A stretch of 64,000 nt of DNA, taken from positions 186,001 through 250,000 of the forward strand of contig NZ_VIRM01000003.1 of the NCBI RefSeq assembly GCF_006874475.1, given 5' to 3'. The notes beneath the pieces were generated by a model, which saw nothing but the letters and a program-made list of their open reading frames with translations, ran no database searches and had not been told where the DNA came from. The position numbers and the translations under genes are program-made. The stretch is from Microbispora hainanensis. Its GTDB lineage: Bacteria > Actinomycetota > Actinomycetes > Streptosporangiales > Streptosporangiaceae. Within the stretch, counting starts at the first letter, position 1; each line of letters begins with the position of its first letter. Below are positions 8,422-16,886 of this stretch, one piece after another.

Positions 8422-10082
8422 CGGGACTCCTCCACCAGCTCAGGCTTGGCGGTGATGTGCGGGTACTTGAGGTCGAACGCCGGGCGCTCGGACCGGATCC
8501 GAGGCAGCGACGTGAAGTTGTGCCGCGGCGGCGGGCAGGAGGTCGCCCACTCGAGCGAACCGCCGAAGCCCCAGGGGTCGTCCACCGTGACCTTCGGCGC
8601 CTTCCGCCACGTCACCCACACGTTGTAGAAGAACGGCAGGGTGGACAGGCCGAGCAGGAGCGCGCCGGCCGAGGAGACCATGTTCAGGTCGGTGAAGCCG
8701 TCGCTCGCCGAGTAGTCGGCGTAGCGCCGGGGGAAGCCGATGACGCCCAGCCAGTGCTGCACCAGGAAGGTCAGGTGGAAGCCGAAGAACAGCAGCCAGA
8801 AGTGGAGCTTGCCGATCTTGTCGTTCAGCATCTTGCCGGTGAACTTGGGCCACCAGAAGTAGAACCCGGCGAACATCGCGAACACCACGGTGCCGAAGAC
8901 CACGTAGTGGAAGTGGGCCACGACGAAGTAGGTGTCGCTGATGTGGAAGTCCAGCGGCGGCGACGCCAGGATGACGCCGGTCAGACCGCCGAACAGGAAG
9001 GTCACCAGGAAGCCGACCGCGAACAGCATCGGCGACTCGAACGACAGGTGTCCCCGCCACATGGTGCCGATCCAGTTGAAGAACTTCACACCGGTCGGCA
9101 CGGCGATGAGGAACGTCATGAACGAGAAGAACGGCAGCAGCACCTGCCCGGTCACGAACATGTGGTGGGCCCACACGGTGACCGACAGGCCCGCGATGGC
9201 GATGGTCGCGCCAACCAGGCCGATGTAACCGAAGATCGGCTTGCGGCTGAAGACCGGAAGGATCTCGGTGATGATGCCGAAGAACGGCAGCGCGATGATG
9301 TAGACCTCGGGGTGACCGAAGAACCAGAACAGGTGCTGCCACAGCATCGCCCCGCCCGTGGGCGAGTCGAAGATGTGCGCGCCCAGCTTGCGGTCGGCCT
9401 CAAGGGCGAGCAGCGCGGCCGCCAGGACCGGGAAGGCCAGCAGCACCAGGATGCTGGTCAGCAGGATGTTCCAGGTGAAGATCGGCATCCGGAACATCGT
9501 CATGCCGGGGGCCCGCATGGTCAGGATCGTGGTGATGAAGTTCACCGCGCCGAGGATCGTGCCCAGACCGGACATCGCCAGGCCCAGGACCCACAGGTCG
9601 CTGCCGAGGCCCGGCGAGGTCACCGCGTTCGACAGCGGCGCGTACGCCGTCCAGCCGAACGACGCGGACCCGTTCGGGGTGAAGAAGCCGGAGACGGCGA
9701 TCACGCTGCCGAACAGGTAGAGCCAGTAGCTCACCATGTTCAGGCGGGGGAACGCCACGTCGGGCGCGCCGATCTGCAGCGGCATCAGCTCGTTGGCGAA
9801 GCCGGCGAACAGCGGCGTCGCGAACATGAGCAGCATGATCGTGCCGTGCATCGTGAACAGCTGGTTGAACTGCTCGTTGGACACCATCTGCAGCCCGGGC
9901 TGCGCGAGCTCGGCCCGCATCACCAACGCCATGAGGCCGCCGATGAGGAAGAACACGAACGACGTGATCAGGTAGAGGTGCCCGATCACCTTGTGGTCGG
10001 TCGAGGACAGCCATTTGGCGATGACCGTGCCCTTGCGGTACGGCCGCGCGGCGAGGCCGACCGGTTGCTGGATGGCGGTCAC
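8418..10082 (-). CDS. ctaD: Cytochrome c oxidase subunit I
   Basis: This is the 554-residue, 12-helix catalytic subunit of the aa3 oxidase. It binds heme a and the heme a3-CuB centre that reduces oxygen. Visible signatures are [12 protein letters not shown] (heme a His), [15 protein letters not shown] (CuB His-Tyr pair), WAHHMFVTG (CuB histidines) and [10 protein letters not shown] (heme a3 and a histidines). The GTG at 10082 is chosen because it overlaps the ctaC stop (GTGA) and begins [15 protein letters not shown]; the frame stays open upstream only as shadow sequence inside ctaC. Confidence 0.97.
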   Translation of the reverse strand: MTAIQQPVGLAARPYRKGTVIAKWLSSTDHKVIGHLYLITSFVFFLIGGLMALVMRAELAQPGLQMVSNEQFNQLFTMHGTIMLLMFATPLFAGFANELMPLQIGAPDVAFPRLNMVSYWLYLFGSVIAVSGFFTPNGSASFGWTAYAPLSNAVTSPGLGSDLWVLGLAMSGLGTILGAVNFITTILTMRAPGMTMFRMPIFTWNILLTSILVLLAFPVLAAALLALEADRKLGAHIFDSPTGGAMLWQHLFWFFGHPEVYIIALPFFGIITEILPVFSRKPIFGYIGLVGATIAIAGLSVTVWAHHMFVTGQVLLPFFSFMTFLIAVPTGVKFFNWIGTMWRGHLSFESPMLFAVGFLVTFLFGGLTGVILASPPLDFHISDTYFVVAHFHYVVFGTVVFAMFAGFYFWWPKFTGKMLNDKIGKLHFWLLFFGFHLTFLVQHWLGVIGFPRRYADYSASDGFTDLNMVSSAGALLLGLSTLPFFYNVWVTWRKAPKVTVDDPWGFGGSLEWATSCPPPRHNFTSLPRIRSERPAFDLKYPHITAKPELVEESR

Positions 10083-10909
10083 TGCGCACTCCCCGCCTGG
10101 CTCTTGATGTACTGGTCGAACTCGGCCTGCGGGACGAGCTTCACGGAGAACAGCATCTTGCTGTGGTCGGTGCCGCAGAGCTCGGCGCATCGGCCGACGA
10201 AGACGCCCGTCTTGTCGAGCGTCGTGATCTGGAACTTGTTGTGCACGTTGCCCGGGAAGACGTCCTGCTTGAACAGGAACGCCGGCACCCAGAACGAGTG
10301 GATGACGTCGGGCGAGTGCAGGTCGAACTGGACCTGGGTGTTGACCGGCAGCACGAGCTGCGGACCCTGCGGGTTCTCCGCGCTCTGCTTGCTGAGGTCG
10401 ACCGGCACGCCCGCGACCACGGCCTTCTGGCCCTGGTATTCGGTCGTGAACCGCCAGCTCCACTGGTAGCCCTCGACGGCCACCTTGACCGGGGCGTCCT
10501 TGGTGATCCGCGTGATCTCGGTCTCGTCACGGGCCGTGAAGTAGAAGAAGACCGCGACCATGATGACCGGGACCACCGTGTAGAGGATCTCGATCGGCAG
10601 GTTGTAGCGCACCTGCGGAGGCAGCTGATCGGGGCTGTTCTTCTTCTTCCGATGGAAGATGCACGCCCACAGGATCAGTCCCCAGACGACCACACCGGTG
10701 GCGAGAGCCGCGATCCAGCTCCCGTTCCAGAGCGTCTGGACGATGCCGGCCTGCTTGGTGACACCTTCCGGCATGCCCCCACGGGACCACTGATCGATCG
10801 CCTGGTTGCTACACGCCGTCCCGGACGCCACCAGCAGCGCCAGGGCGGCGGCTCCGGGCAACCGGCGGCGTGCCCACGGTCGCCGTGTCGTACGGCGGGT
10901 CGGACTCAC
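10079..10909 (-). CDS. ctaC: Cytochrome c oxidase subunit II
   Basis: The subunit holds the CuA centre that accepts electrons from cytochrome c. An N-terminal signal segment ends near the lipobox-like GTAC, suggesting a lipid anchor. Two transmembrane helices follow (about residues 59-79 and 104-124), then a cupredoxin domain with the CuA motif [12 protein letters not shown] (C-x3-C-x3-H-x2-M). The GTG at 10909 has GGTAGG 6 nt upstream. A TTG at 10993 in the same frame would add 28 residues without family support. It is the first gene of the operon and leads into ctaD by a GTGA overlap. In M. tuberculosis the equivalent gene is Rv2200c. Confidence 0.95.
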   Translation of the reverse strand: MSPTRRTTRRPWARRRLPGAAALALLVASGTACSNQAIDQWSRGGMPEGVTKQAGIVQTLWNGSWIAALATGVVVWGLILWACIFHRKKKNSPDQLPPQVRYNLPIEILYTVVPVIMVAVFFYFTARDETEITRITKDAPVKVAVEGYQWSWRFTTEYQGQKAVVAGVPVDLSKQSAENPQGPQLVLPVNTQVQFDLHSPDVIHSFWVPAFLFKQDVFPGNVHNKFQITTLDKTGVFVGRCAELCGTDHSKMLFSVKLVPQAEFDQYIKSQAGSAQ

Positions 10910-10932
10910 GGATCGCCTACCCCACAGATGAA

Positions 10933-10955
10933 GCCCAAGAGTTCCTCTCCTGGGC
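10933..10955 (-). other. Leader hairpin upstream of ctaC
   Basis: In the presumed 5' leader of ctaC, GCCCAGGAG can pair with CTCTTGGGC (one G-U pair) around the loop AGGAA, 24 bp before the GTG. A separate CCAAT/ATTGG inverted repeat lies at 10963-10977. A role in control is only a possibility. Confidence 0.35.
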
Positions 10956-11083
10956 GGTTTTTCCAATTGACCATTGGGTGAGACCTGCGCCAACCTTGCG
11001 GCCGGTCTGCCCTTTACTTGGTTGAGTTCACGCTGGGGGACACATTAGCGCGGACCGGCGCCGCCCCTCTGAGCAGCCCCCGT

Positions 11084-11089
11084 TAATGT
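11084..11089 (+). promoter_or_regulatory. Putative leaderless -10 element of the cysteine desulfurase gene
   Basis: TAATGT is followed by 7 nt and the GTG at 11097, with no Shine-Dalgarno sequence. This is the usual geometry of a leaderless transcript in actinomycetes. Confidence 0.5.
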
Positions 11090-11096
11090 CCTAACT

Positions 11097-12230
11097 GTGG
11101 CCTACCTGGACGCGGCTTCGACCGAACCTCTCCATCCCGCGGCCCGTGACGCCTTGCTGGCGGCGATCGACGCCGGTTGGGCCGATCCCGCCCGCCTGTA
11201 CGGCACGGCGCGCCGGGCCCAGATGTTACTGGAGCGCGCGCGGGCAGAGGTAGCCGAACTGATCGGCGCCCGGCCCGACGAAGTGTCGTTCACCGCCTCG
11301 GGGACGCAGGCGGTGCACCTCGGCGTGCTCGGCACGCTGGCCGGCCGCCGCCGGACCGGGACCCGCCTGGTGGCGGGCGCCGTCGAGCACTCCAGCGTCC
11401 TGCACGCGGGCGCCCTCCACGAGCGCGACGGCGGGGAGCTGGAGATCGTGGGCGTGAGCCGTACGGGCCGGGTGGACGCGGACGCCTTCGCCGAGGCCGT
11501 CGCGCGCCCCGGCACGGCCCTGGCGTGCCTGCAGACGGCCAACCACGAGGTGGGGACCCTCCAGCCGGTCGAGGAGGCGGCGCGGGCCTGCCGGGAGGCG
11601 GGCGTGCCGCTGCTGGTCGACGCCGCGCAGTCGGTGGGCCGCCTGCCGGTCCCCGAGGGCTGGTCGGTCCTGACCGCGAGCGCGCACAAGTGGGGCGGCC
11701 CGGCCGGGGTGGGCGTGCTGGCGCTGCGCAAGGGCGTGCGGTGGCGCTCTCCCCTGCCCGAGGACGAGCGCGAACGGCGGCGCGTGCCGGGGTTCGAGAA
11801 CGTGCCCGCGATCGTGGCCGCCGCCGCGGCGCTGCGCGCCCGGGCCGAGGAGGCGGAGGCCGAGGGACGCCGGCTGTCCGCCCTGGTCGACAAGATCCGC
11901 ACCGAGGTGCCCCGCCGGGTGCCCGATGTGGAGGTCGTCGGCGACGCGGTCCTGCGGCTGCCGCACATCGTCACCTTCTCCTGCCTGTACGTCGAGGGCG
12001 AGGCGCTGCTGACCGAGCTCGACAAGGCCGGTTTCGCCGTCTCGTCCGGGAGCTCCTGCACGGCGAGTACGCTTCGTCCATCGCATGTTCTGGAGGCAAT
12101 GGGCGTGCTTACGCATGGGAATGTGCGGGTATCGCTGCCCCGTGGCGCGTCCGAGGACGACGTCGATCGTTTCCTCGCGGTGCTTCCGGACATCGTGCGG
12201 CGGATCCGGTCGAGCTTGGGGGTGCACTGA
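11097..12230 (+). CDS. Cysteine desulfurase / class V aminotransferase (NifS/IscS-like)
   Basis: This PLP enzyme takes sulfur from cysteine to form an enzyme persulfide for Fe-S clusters or thio-modification. The N-terminus YLDAASTEPLHPAARDAL is the family hallmark. The PLP lysine lies in TASAHKWGGPAGVGVL (about residue 200) and the sulfur-carrying Cys in SSGSSCTAS (about residue 320). At 377 residues it is of normal length. The TGA overlaps the tusA ATG by 1 bp (TGATG), so TusA is the likely persulfide acceptor. In M. tuberculosis asnB lies between ctaC and the PfkB kinase; here this sulfur pair takes that place. Confidence 0.93.
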   Translation: MAYLDAASTEPLHPAARDALLAAIDAGWADPARLYGTARRAQMLLERARAEVAELIGARPDEVSFTASGTQAVHLGVLGTLAGRRRTGTRLVAGAVEHSSVLHAGALHERDGGELEIVGVSRTGRVDADAFAEAVARPGTALACLQTANHEVGTLQPVEEAARACREAGVPLLVDAAQSVGRLPVPEGWSVLTASAHKWGGPAGVGVLALRKGVRWRSPLPEDERERRRVPGFENVPAIVAAAAALRARAEEAEAEGRRLSALVDKIRTEVPRRVPDVEVVGDAVLRLPHIVTFSCLYVEGEALLTELDKAGFAVSSGSSCTASTLRPSHVLEAMGVLTHGNVRVSLPRGASEDDVDRFLAVLPDIVRRIRSSLGVH

Positions 12231-12544
12231 TGTGGCGCAGACGGACGGGCGGCGCCCGGCGGTCTCCTGAGGCGGCTGCGGCCGAGCCCGCCCCGCCGGT
12301 CCAGCCGGCGGAGCCGCCCGCGCTGACGATCGACGCGCTCGGCCGCAAGTGCCCGATTCCGATCATCATGCTGGCCGAGCGGATCAACCAGGTGGCGATG
12401 GGCGGCGTGGTCGCCGTGCTGGCCGACGACCCCGCCGCGTTCACCGACGTCCCGGCCTGGTGCCGGTTGAAGTCACACGAGCACGTGGGGAGCTACGAGC
12501 TGCCGCAGGGCGGCTGGTCCATCCACGTGCGCCGCAACTACTGA
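12230..12544 (+). CDS. tusA: TusA family sulfurtransferase
   Basis: This small sulfur carrier accepts persulfide from the cysteine desulfurase encoded directly upstream. The TusA fold starts at about residue 30 (LTIDALGRKCPIPIIMLAE), where CPIP contains the sulfur-binding Cys. It ends in the usual beta strand (GSYELPQGGWSIHVRRNY). About 30 residues of Pro/Ala-rich sequence precede the domain, an extension not present in E. coli TusA. It is translationally coupled to the upstream gene and convergent with the kinase gene, 10 bp away. Confidence 0.9.
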   Translation: MWRRRTGGARRSPEAAAAEPAPPVQPAEPPALTIDALGRKCPIPIIMLAERINQVAMGGVVAVLADDPAAFTDVPAWCRLKSHEHVGSYELPQGGWSIHVRRNY

Positions 12545-12554
12545 GCGCCCGCCG

Positions 12555-13541
12555 TCAGGCGTAATGGCAGCGGGCGTGCCGGCCCACCTCGCCGGCCGCG
12601 TCGGCGCCGTACGCCGCGGCGAAGCGCTCCAGGAAGACGCGCTGGCTCAGCTCGTACTCCTGGCAGCCGACCTGCTCCAGCACGTGGGTGGCGGTGAGGT
12701 TGCCGATCTGGCCGCAGCGCTCCAGCGACAGCCCCCAGGCGAGGCCCGCGAGGAACCCGGCGCGGAAGGCGTCGCCGACGCCGGTCGGGTCGGCCTTGCC
12801 CAGCTCGGGGGCCGGCGAGATGTGCAGCGACGGCTCGCCCTTCCGGTCGATCCTGGCGCCCTTGGGCCCGAGAGTGGTCACCCGGACGCCGACCCGGTCG
12901 AGAATCTCCTCGCCCGACCAGCCGGTCTTCTGCTCGATCAGCCCGAGCTCGTAGTCGTTGCTGAACAGATACGCCGCGCCCTCCACGAGCTGGCGGATCT
13001 CCTCGCCCGGCATGCGGGCGAGCTGCTGCGACGGGTCGGCGGCGAACGGGATGCCCCGCTGCCGCGCCTCGTCGGTGTGCCGCAGCATCGCCGCCGGGTC
13101 GTTGGGGCTGATCAGGACGAGGTCGAGCCCGCCCAGACGGTCGGCGATCGGGCCCAGCTCGATCTCCCGCGCCTCCGCCATCGCGCCGGTGTAGAACGAG
13201 GCGATCTGGTTGTGCTCCTCGTCCGTGGTGCACAGGAAGCGCGCCGTGTGGTGCAGCTCGGAGACGTGCACCGATGCGCAGTCGACGCCGTGGCGCTCCA
13301 GCCAGGAGCGGTAGTCGGCGAAGTCGGTGCCCACGGCGCCGACGAGGACCGGGGTGAGCCCCAGGCAGCCCATGCCGAACGCGATGTTGGCCGCGCATCC
13401 GCCACGGCGGATCTGCAGTTCGTCGACGAGGAACGACAACGACACCCGGTCGAGCTGCTCGGCGATGAGCTGGTCGCCGAAGCGGCCGGGGAACGTCATC
13501 AGATGGTCGGTGGCGATGGAGCCGGTGACGGCGATGCGCAC
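12555..13541 (-). CDS. PfkB-family carbohydrate/adenosine kinase
   Basis: This 328-residue ribokinase-fold enzyme phosphorylates a sugar or nucleoside. It has the N-terminal PfkB region with the glycine pair (RRGGCAANIAFGMGCLG) and the C-terminal signature DPTGVGDAFRAGFLAGL with the catalytic Asp. The locus position next to cta and erpA is that of M. tuberculosis Rv2202c, the adenosine kinase AdoK, and the sequence has the same general character. Adenosine as substrate is therefore likely but not proven. The GTG at 13541 has AGGAG 9 nt upstream. Confidence 0.9.
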   Translation of the reverse strand: MRIAVTGSIATDHLMTFPGRFGDQLIAEQLDRVSLSFLVDELQIRRGGCAANIAFGMGCLGLTPVLVGAVGTDFADYRSWLERHGVDCASVHVSELHHTARFLCTTDEEHNQIASFYTGAMAEAREIELGPIADRLGGLDLVLISPNDPAAMLRHTDEARQRGIPFAADPSQQLARMPGEEIRQLVEGAAYLFSNDYELGLIEQKTGWSGEEILDRVGVRVTTLGPKGARIDRKGEPSLHISPAPELGKADPTGVGDAFRAGFLAGLAWGLSLERCGQIGNLTATHVLEQVGCQEYELSQRVFLERFAAAYGADAAGEVGRHARCHYA

Positions 13542-13634
13542 GGGGTCATTCTCCTCGTTGTCAGCATCAGGGAGACAGGGGCGGGGACGTTGATCCCGCC
13601 GAACCTACTGAGCGTACCGTCTCCGACATGACGA

Positions 13635-13665
13635 CGCCCCGCACGGAAGCGATCCGTACGGGGCG
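13635..13665 (-). terminator. Terminator downstream of erpA
   Basis: CGCCCCGCACGG (13635-13646) pairs with CCGTACGGGGCG (13654-13665), 11 of 12 positions, around a 7-nt loop. It lies 57 bp beyond the erpA stop, so erpA and the kinase gene are probably separate transcripts. Confidence 0.7.
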
Positions 13666-13721
13666 CTCGACCCACCCTCTGGCGCGGCACGACCCGGCGC
13701 CCGCCGGGCACGCGCTCGCCG

Positions 13722-14075
13722 TCAGTTGAACGAGTCGCCGCAGGCGCACGACCCCGTCGCGTTGGGGTTGTCGATGGTGAAGCCCTGCTTCTCAATCGTG
13801 TCGACGAAGTCGACCGTGGCCCCGATGAGGTACGGCGCGCTCATCCGGTCGGTGACGACGTTCACGCCGCCGAAGGTGGAGACCACGTCGCCGTCCATCG
13901 ACCGGTCGTCGAAGAAGAGCTGGTAACGCAGGCCGGAACAGCCACCCGGCTGGACGGCCACCCGGAGCTGCAGCCCTTCCTCGCCCTGCTGCTCGAGCAG
14001 GCTCTTGACCTTGGCCGCGGCCGCGTCAGTCAGGATCAGGCCCTGCTGCGTGGTCTCGCTGCTCTCAACCGTCAT
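13722..14075 (-). CDS. erpA: Iron-sulfur cluster insertion protein (A-type carrier)
   Basis: This 117-residue A-type Fe-S carrier (HesB/IscA fold) hands clusters to apoproteins. The three ligand cysteines are visible in PGGCSGLRY and in the C-terminal TGSCACGDSF. The ATG at 14075 follows GGGAG by 7 nt. It is the counterpart of Rv2204c in M. tuberculosis. Its neighbours include NadA (4Fe-4S), a cysteine desulfurase and TusA, and LipA and the Rieske protein lie in the same window. Confidence 0.95.
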   Translation of the reverse strand: MTVESSETTQQGLILTDAAAAKVKSLLEQQGEEGLQLRVAVQPGGCSGLRYQLFFDDRSMDGDVVSTFGGVNVVTDRMSAPYLIGATVDFVDTIEKQGFTIDNPNATGSCACGDSFN

Positions 14076-14223
14076 GTGCTGACTCCCGCGTCTGCGCCAA
14101 CCGCCCTTCGGGGCGGTTCGATTGGTTCTGACGTCCTACCTAGACGCTACCAACACCTGTGCAGCCCTACACATTCCAGATCCCTCACAGGCGACCGCGC
14201 GACGAAGCAGGCGACGTGATGTG

Positions 14224-14230
14224 TAATGAT
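14224..14230 (+). promoter_or_regulatory. Putative -10 element of nadA
   Basis: TAATGAT lies 41 nt before the preferred nadA start and immediately ahead of a small inverted repeat. No clear -35 is seen. Confidence 0.4.
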
Positions 14231-14232
14231 TA

Positions 14233-14249
14233 GTCGTCAGTTAGACGAT
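14233..14249 (+). promoter_or_regulatory. Possible operator at the nadA transcription start
   Basis: GTCGTC and GACGAT form an imperfect inverted repeat (5 of 6) around AGTTA, placed where the transcription start would fall. A NAD-responsive repressor such as NrtR is possible, but I cannot match the site to a known consensus. Confidence 0.3.
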
Positions 14250-14271
14250 AAGTCCCCGAGGGGGTGTGGTC

Positions 14272-15426
14272 GTGACGATCACCGAGACCGGCCTTCCGCT
14301 CTTCATCCTCGGCCGGGGCACCGACCCGCACAGCGAACGCGGCGTCGACTGCCCGGGCGAGCTGCCTCCCGCGTCCGATCCGACCCTCGTGGAGCGCGCC
14401 CGCGTCGCCAAGGAACGGCTCGGCGACCGGCTGTTCGTGCTCGGTCACCACTACCAGCGTGACGAGGTCATCCAGTTCGCCGACGTGACCGGCGACTCGT
14501 TCAAGCTCGCCCGCGAGGCCGCCGCCCGGCCCGAGGCGGAGTACATCGTGTTCTGCGGTGTCCACTTCATGGCCGAGTCGGCCGACATCCTGACCAGGGA
14601 CACGCAGAAGGTGGTGCTCCCCGACCTGGCCGCCGGCTGCTCGATGGCCGACATGGCGACCTTCACCCAGGTCGAGGACTGCTGGGACGCCCTGGAGGAC
14701 GCCGGCATCGCCGACCAGGTGGTGCCGATCACGTACATGAACTCCAGCGCCGACATCAAGGCGTTCTGCGGACGGCACGGCGGCGCCGTGTGCACCTCCT
14801 CGAACGCCAAGCGGGCGCTCGACTGGGCCTTCGAGCAGGGCGAGAAGGTGCTGTTCCTGCCCGACCAGCACCTGGGCCGCAACACGGCCGTGCTGGAGCT
14901 GGGGCTGTCGCTGGACGACTGCGTGGTCTACAACCCGCACCGCCCGAACGGCGGCCTCACCCGGGAGCAGCTGGAGAACGCGAAGATGATCCTGTGGAAG
15001 GGCCACTGCTCGGTCCACGGGCGTTTCTCCGCCGCCTGCGTGGACGAGGTGCGGGAGCGCATCCCCGGGGTGAACGTGCTCGTGCACCCCGAGTGCCGCC
15101 ACGAGGTCGTGACCAAGGCGGACTATGTCGGCTCGACCGAATACATCATCCGCAAGCTGGAGGAGGCCCCGGCCGGGTCCTCCTGGGCCGTCGGCACCGA
15201 GCTGAACCTGGTGCGCCGGCTGGCGAACCGGTTCCCCGACAAGACCATCACGTTCCTCGACCGGACCGTGTGCTACTGCTCCACCATGAACCGCATCGAC
15301 CTGCCGCACCTGGTCTGGGCGCTGGAGTCGCTGGCCGACGGCGAGGTCGTCAACCAGATCACCGTCGACGCGGACACCACCCACTGGGCCAAGGTCGCCC
15401 TCGACCGCATGCTGGCCCTGCCGTAA
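14272..15426 (+). CDS. nadA: Quinolinate synthase A
   Basis: This 4Fe-4S enzyme condenses iminoaspartate with dihydroxyacetone phosphate to quinolinate in de novo NAD synthesis. Cluster and active-site cysteines are visible in AAGCSMADM, CGRHGGAVCTSSNAKRAL, HPECRHEV and VCYCSTMNR. The metal-binding HHYQRDE segment near the N-terminus is also present. GAGGGGG ends 7 nt before the GTG at 14272 but only 1 nt before the in-frame GTG at 14266, so 14272 is the better start. nadB and nadC are not adjacent. A perfect 17-bp hairpin follows the stop. Confidence 0.96.
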   Translation: MTITETGLPLFILGRGTDPHSERGVDCPGELPPASDPTLVERARVAKERLGDRLFVLGHHYQRDEVIQFADVTGDSFKLAREAAARPEAEYIVFCGVHFMAESADILTRDTQKVVLPDLAAGCSMADMATFTQVEDCWDALEDAGIADQVVPITYMNSSADIKAFCGRHGGAVCTSSNAKRALDWAFEQGEKVLFLPDQHLGRNTAVLELGLSLDDCVVYNPHRPNGGLTREQLENAKMILWKGHCSVHGRFSAACVDEVRERIPGVNVLVHPECRHEVVTKADYVGSTEYIIRKLEEAPAGSSWAVGTELNLVRRLANRFPDKTITFLDRTVCYCSTMNRIDLPHLVWALESLADGEVVNQITVDADTTHWAKVALDRMLALP

Positions 15427-15439
15427 CGGCGGCCCCGTG

Positions 15440-15478
15440 ACGCAGGGCGCCCCCGGATCTCCCGGGGGCGCCCTGCGT
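15440..15478. terminator. Strong bidirectional terminator between nadA and the psp operon
   Basis: This is a perfect 17-bp stem (15440-15456 with 15462-15478) with the loop ATCTC, followed by TTTT. It is the clearest intrinsic terminator in the window and separates two convergent transcripts. Confidence 0.93.
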
Positions 15479-15514
15479 TTTCCAGGTCTTTCCGGGGTTT
15501 TCCAGGTCTTGGCT

Positions 15515-16309
15515 TCAGATCTTGGCGCGCTCGCGCCACCAGTCCAGCAGGGCCGTGTCGCCCTCGACCGCGCCGGGCTCGCGCCGTCCCCACAAGGTCA
15601 GCATCAGGTCGCCGGTCGTCTCCGCGCGCACGGTGACGTCCGCGGTGACGTCCGCTATAACGTCCGCTATGACGTCCGCGGCCACGGCATCCGGGGCGCC
15701 GGACCGCTCGTACGCGAACCCCTCGGGCGTGAGCCGCACGAGCCAGGCCCTTCCCGTCTCCGTCCGCCAGGAGATCGTCTCCCCGTCGCCCTTCAGCTCG
15801 GCGATCAGGGGCCGCCACCGGGCGTGCGGGAGCATGTCGAAGAACTCCGCCACCCCGTCGGCCGCGACGTCCTCGTCCACCTCTGGGGCGATCCCGAGGG
15901 CGATCTCGGCGTCGGCGCGGTGGACGACGGTCTCGTGGAGCTGGCGGCGCGACCAGAACCGGGCGGTGCGGTTCGGCGTCCAGTTCCACACCTCGGTCTC
16001 CGGGTCGCGGCCCTTCAGCGCCTCGGCGAGCGGTGCGGCGCCTGCCTCCAGCCAGTCGGCGTGGCCCGCGAAGTCCTCCGGGAAGCCGTGGTCCATCGCG
16101 GCGCGGTCATACCGGCGGACGGCGGCGTCGCGCACCATCGCGGCGGCCCACCGGTGGATGGCCCCCGTGTGCTCGACCAGCTCCCTGAGGTCCCATCCCG
16201 GGCAGGTCGGCACAGGTGTGGTCCCGTCCCGTCCCCGTACGGCCTCGGCCATCCGGCCGATCTCCACGGCCGCGGCCTCGGTGTGCCGCAGGTGGGTCCA
16301 CTCGGTCAT
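15515..16309 (-). CDS. Maleylpyruvate isomerase-family mycothiol-dependent enzyme (DinB/MDMPI fold)
   Basis: This 264-residue protein belongs to the mycothiol-dependent maleylpyruvate isomerase-like family, a DinB-like four-helix fold specific to Actinobacteria. The N-terminal part has the CPGWDLRELVEHTGAIHRW signature, whose His is a predicted metal ligand. A second metal-type segment is RRQLHETVVHRADAE. A C-terminal beta domain follows. Four copies of a 12-bp repeat (15635-15682) encode an unusual ADVIADVIADVTADVTV stretch. It starts 15 bp after pspAB and is probably the last gene of the psp operon, suggesting a thiol or redox link to envelope stress. The substrate is unknown. Confidence 0.85.
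   Translation of the reverse strand: MTEWTHLRHTEAAAVEIGRMAEAVRGRDGTTPVPTCPGWDLRELVEHTGAIHRWAAAMVRDAAVRRYDRAAMDHGFPEDFAGHADWLEAGAAPLAEALKGRDPETEVWNWTPNRTARFWSRRQLHETVVHRADAEIALGIAPEVDEDVAADGVAEFFDMLPHARWRPLIAELKGDGETISWRTETGRAWLVRLTPEGFAYERSGAPDAVAADVIADVIADVTADVTVRAETTGDLMLTLWGRREPGAVEGDTALLDWWRERAKI
15635..15682. repeat. 12-bp tandem repeat, four copies, inside the mycothiol-enzyme gene
   Basis: The unit GACGTCCGCNNT recurs with a strict 12-bp period at 15635, 15647, 15659 and 15671. It encodes the ADV(I/T) repeats, so copy-number change keeps the reading frame. Confidence 0.85.
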
Positions 16310-16324
16310 GGGGCTCCCGAAGGG

Positions 16325-16873
16325 TCAGAGGCCGGGGGCGCCCCAGACGGGAAACCAGCTCGCGAGTTCGGGTTCGATCGGGAGCTCTCGGTCCAGGACG
16401 CCGCGCACCTGCAGTTCCAGCGCGTTGTCGCGGCGCGGTTCGCCCGTGGGGGCGAAAGGGTAGAACGTGCCGCGCTTGTAGAGATACACGATCGCCAGCT
16501 TCCGGTGCGAGGGGTCGGCGAAGGTGACGAGCGAGCACAGCAGCGACGGCCCGAACCCGGCCGACTCCAGGGACGAGTTGGCGGCGTGCAGGTCGGTCAC
16601 GAGCCCGGCCACGTCGGGGTTGCGCACCTGCAGCCACGTGTAGCCGTAGGAGTCCCGGGAGATCTCGACCCTGCCCATCAGGGCCTCGATGTCCTGTTCG
16701 AGCCGGGCGAAGGCGCCGCCTTCGGCGGCTCGGAAGCACACCGAGCCGGTGCCCGCCGGGGCGAAGCCGGTGGCGGCCTGCAGCATGACGGCGGCCGACG
16801 GCAGGGCGAACAACGCGTCCAGGTCGGGCCTGGCGGGCTTGGAGCGGCCGAGCAGCGAGTCGAACCAGCCCAT
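16325..16873 (-). CDS. pspAB: PspA-associated protein PspAB
   Basis: This 182-residue protein, opening MGWFDSLLGRSKPA, is the PspAB partner found with PspA in Actinobacteria. It is a mixed alpha/beta protein with no membrane segment or catalytic motif. Its role is thought to be in the PspA envelope-stress complex. It sits between htpX (13 bp upstream) and the mycothiol-type gene (15 bp downstream), so the operon reads pspA-pspAA-htpX-pspAB-MDMPI. Confidence 0.85.
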   Translation of the reverse strand: MGWFDSLLGRSKPARPDLDALFALPSAAVMLQAATGFAPAGTGSVCFRAAEGGAFARLEQDIEALMGRVEISRDSYGYTWLQVRNPDVAGLVTDLHAANSSLESAGFGPSLLCSLVTFADPSHRKLAIVYLYKRGTFYPFAPTGEPRRDNALELQVRGVLDRELPIEPELASWFPVWGAPGL

Positions 16874-16886
16874 CAGCGTCCCCCCA

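Noticed and set aside
8457-10469. Long plus-strand frame opposite ctaD and ctaC
   Set aside because: Shadow of two certain oxidase genes.
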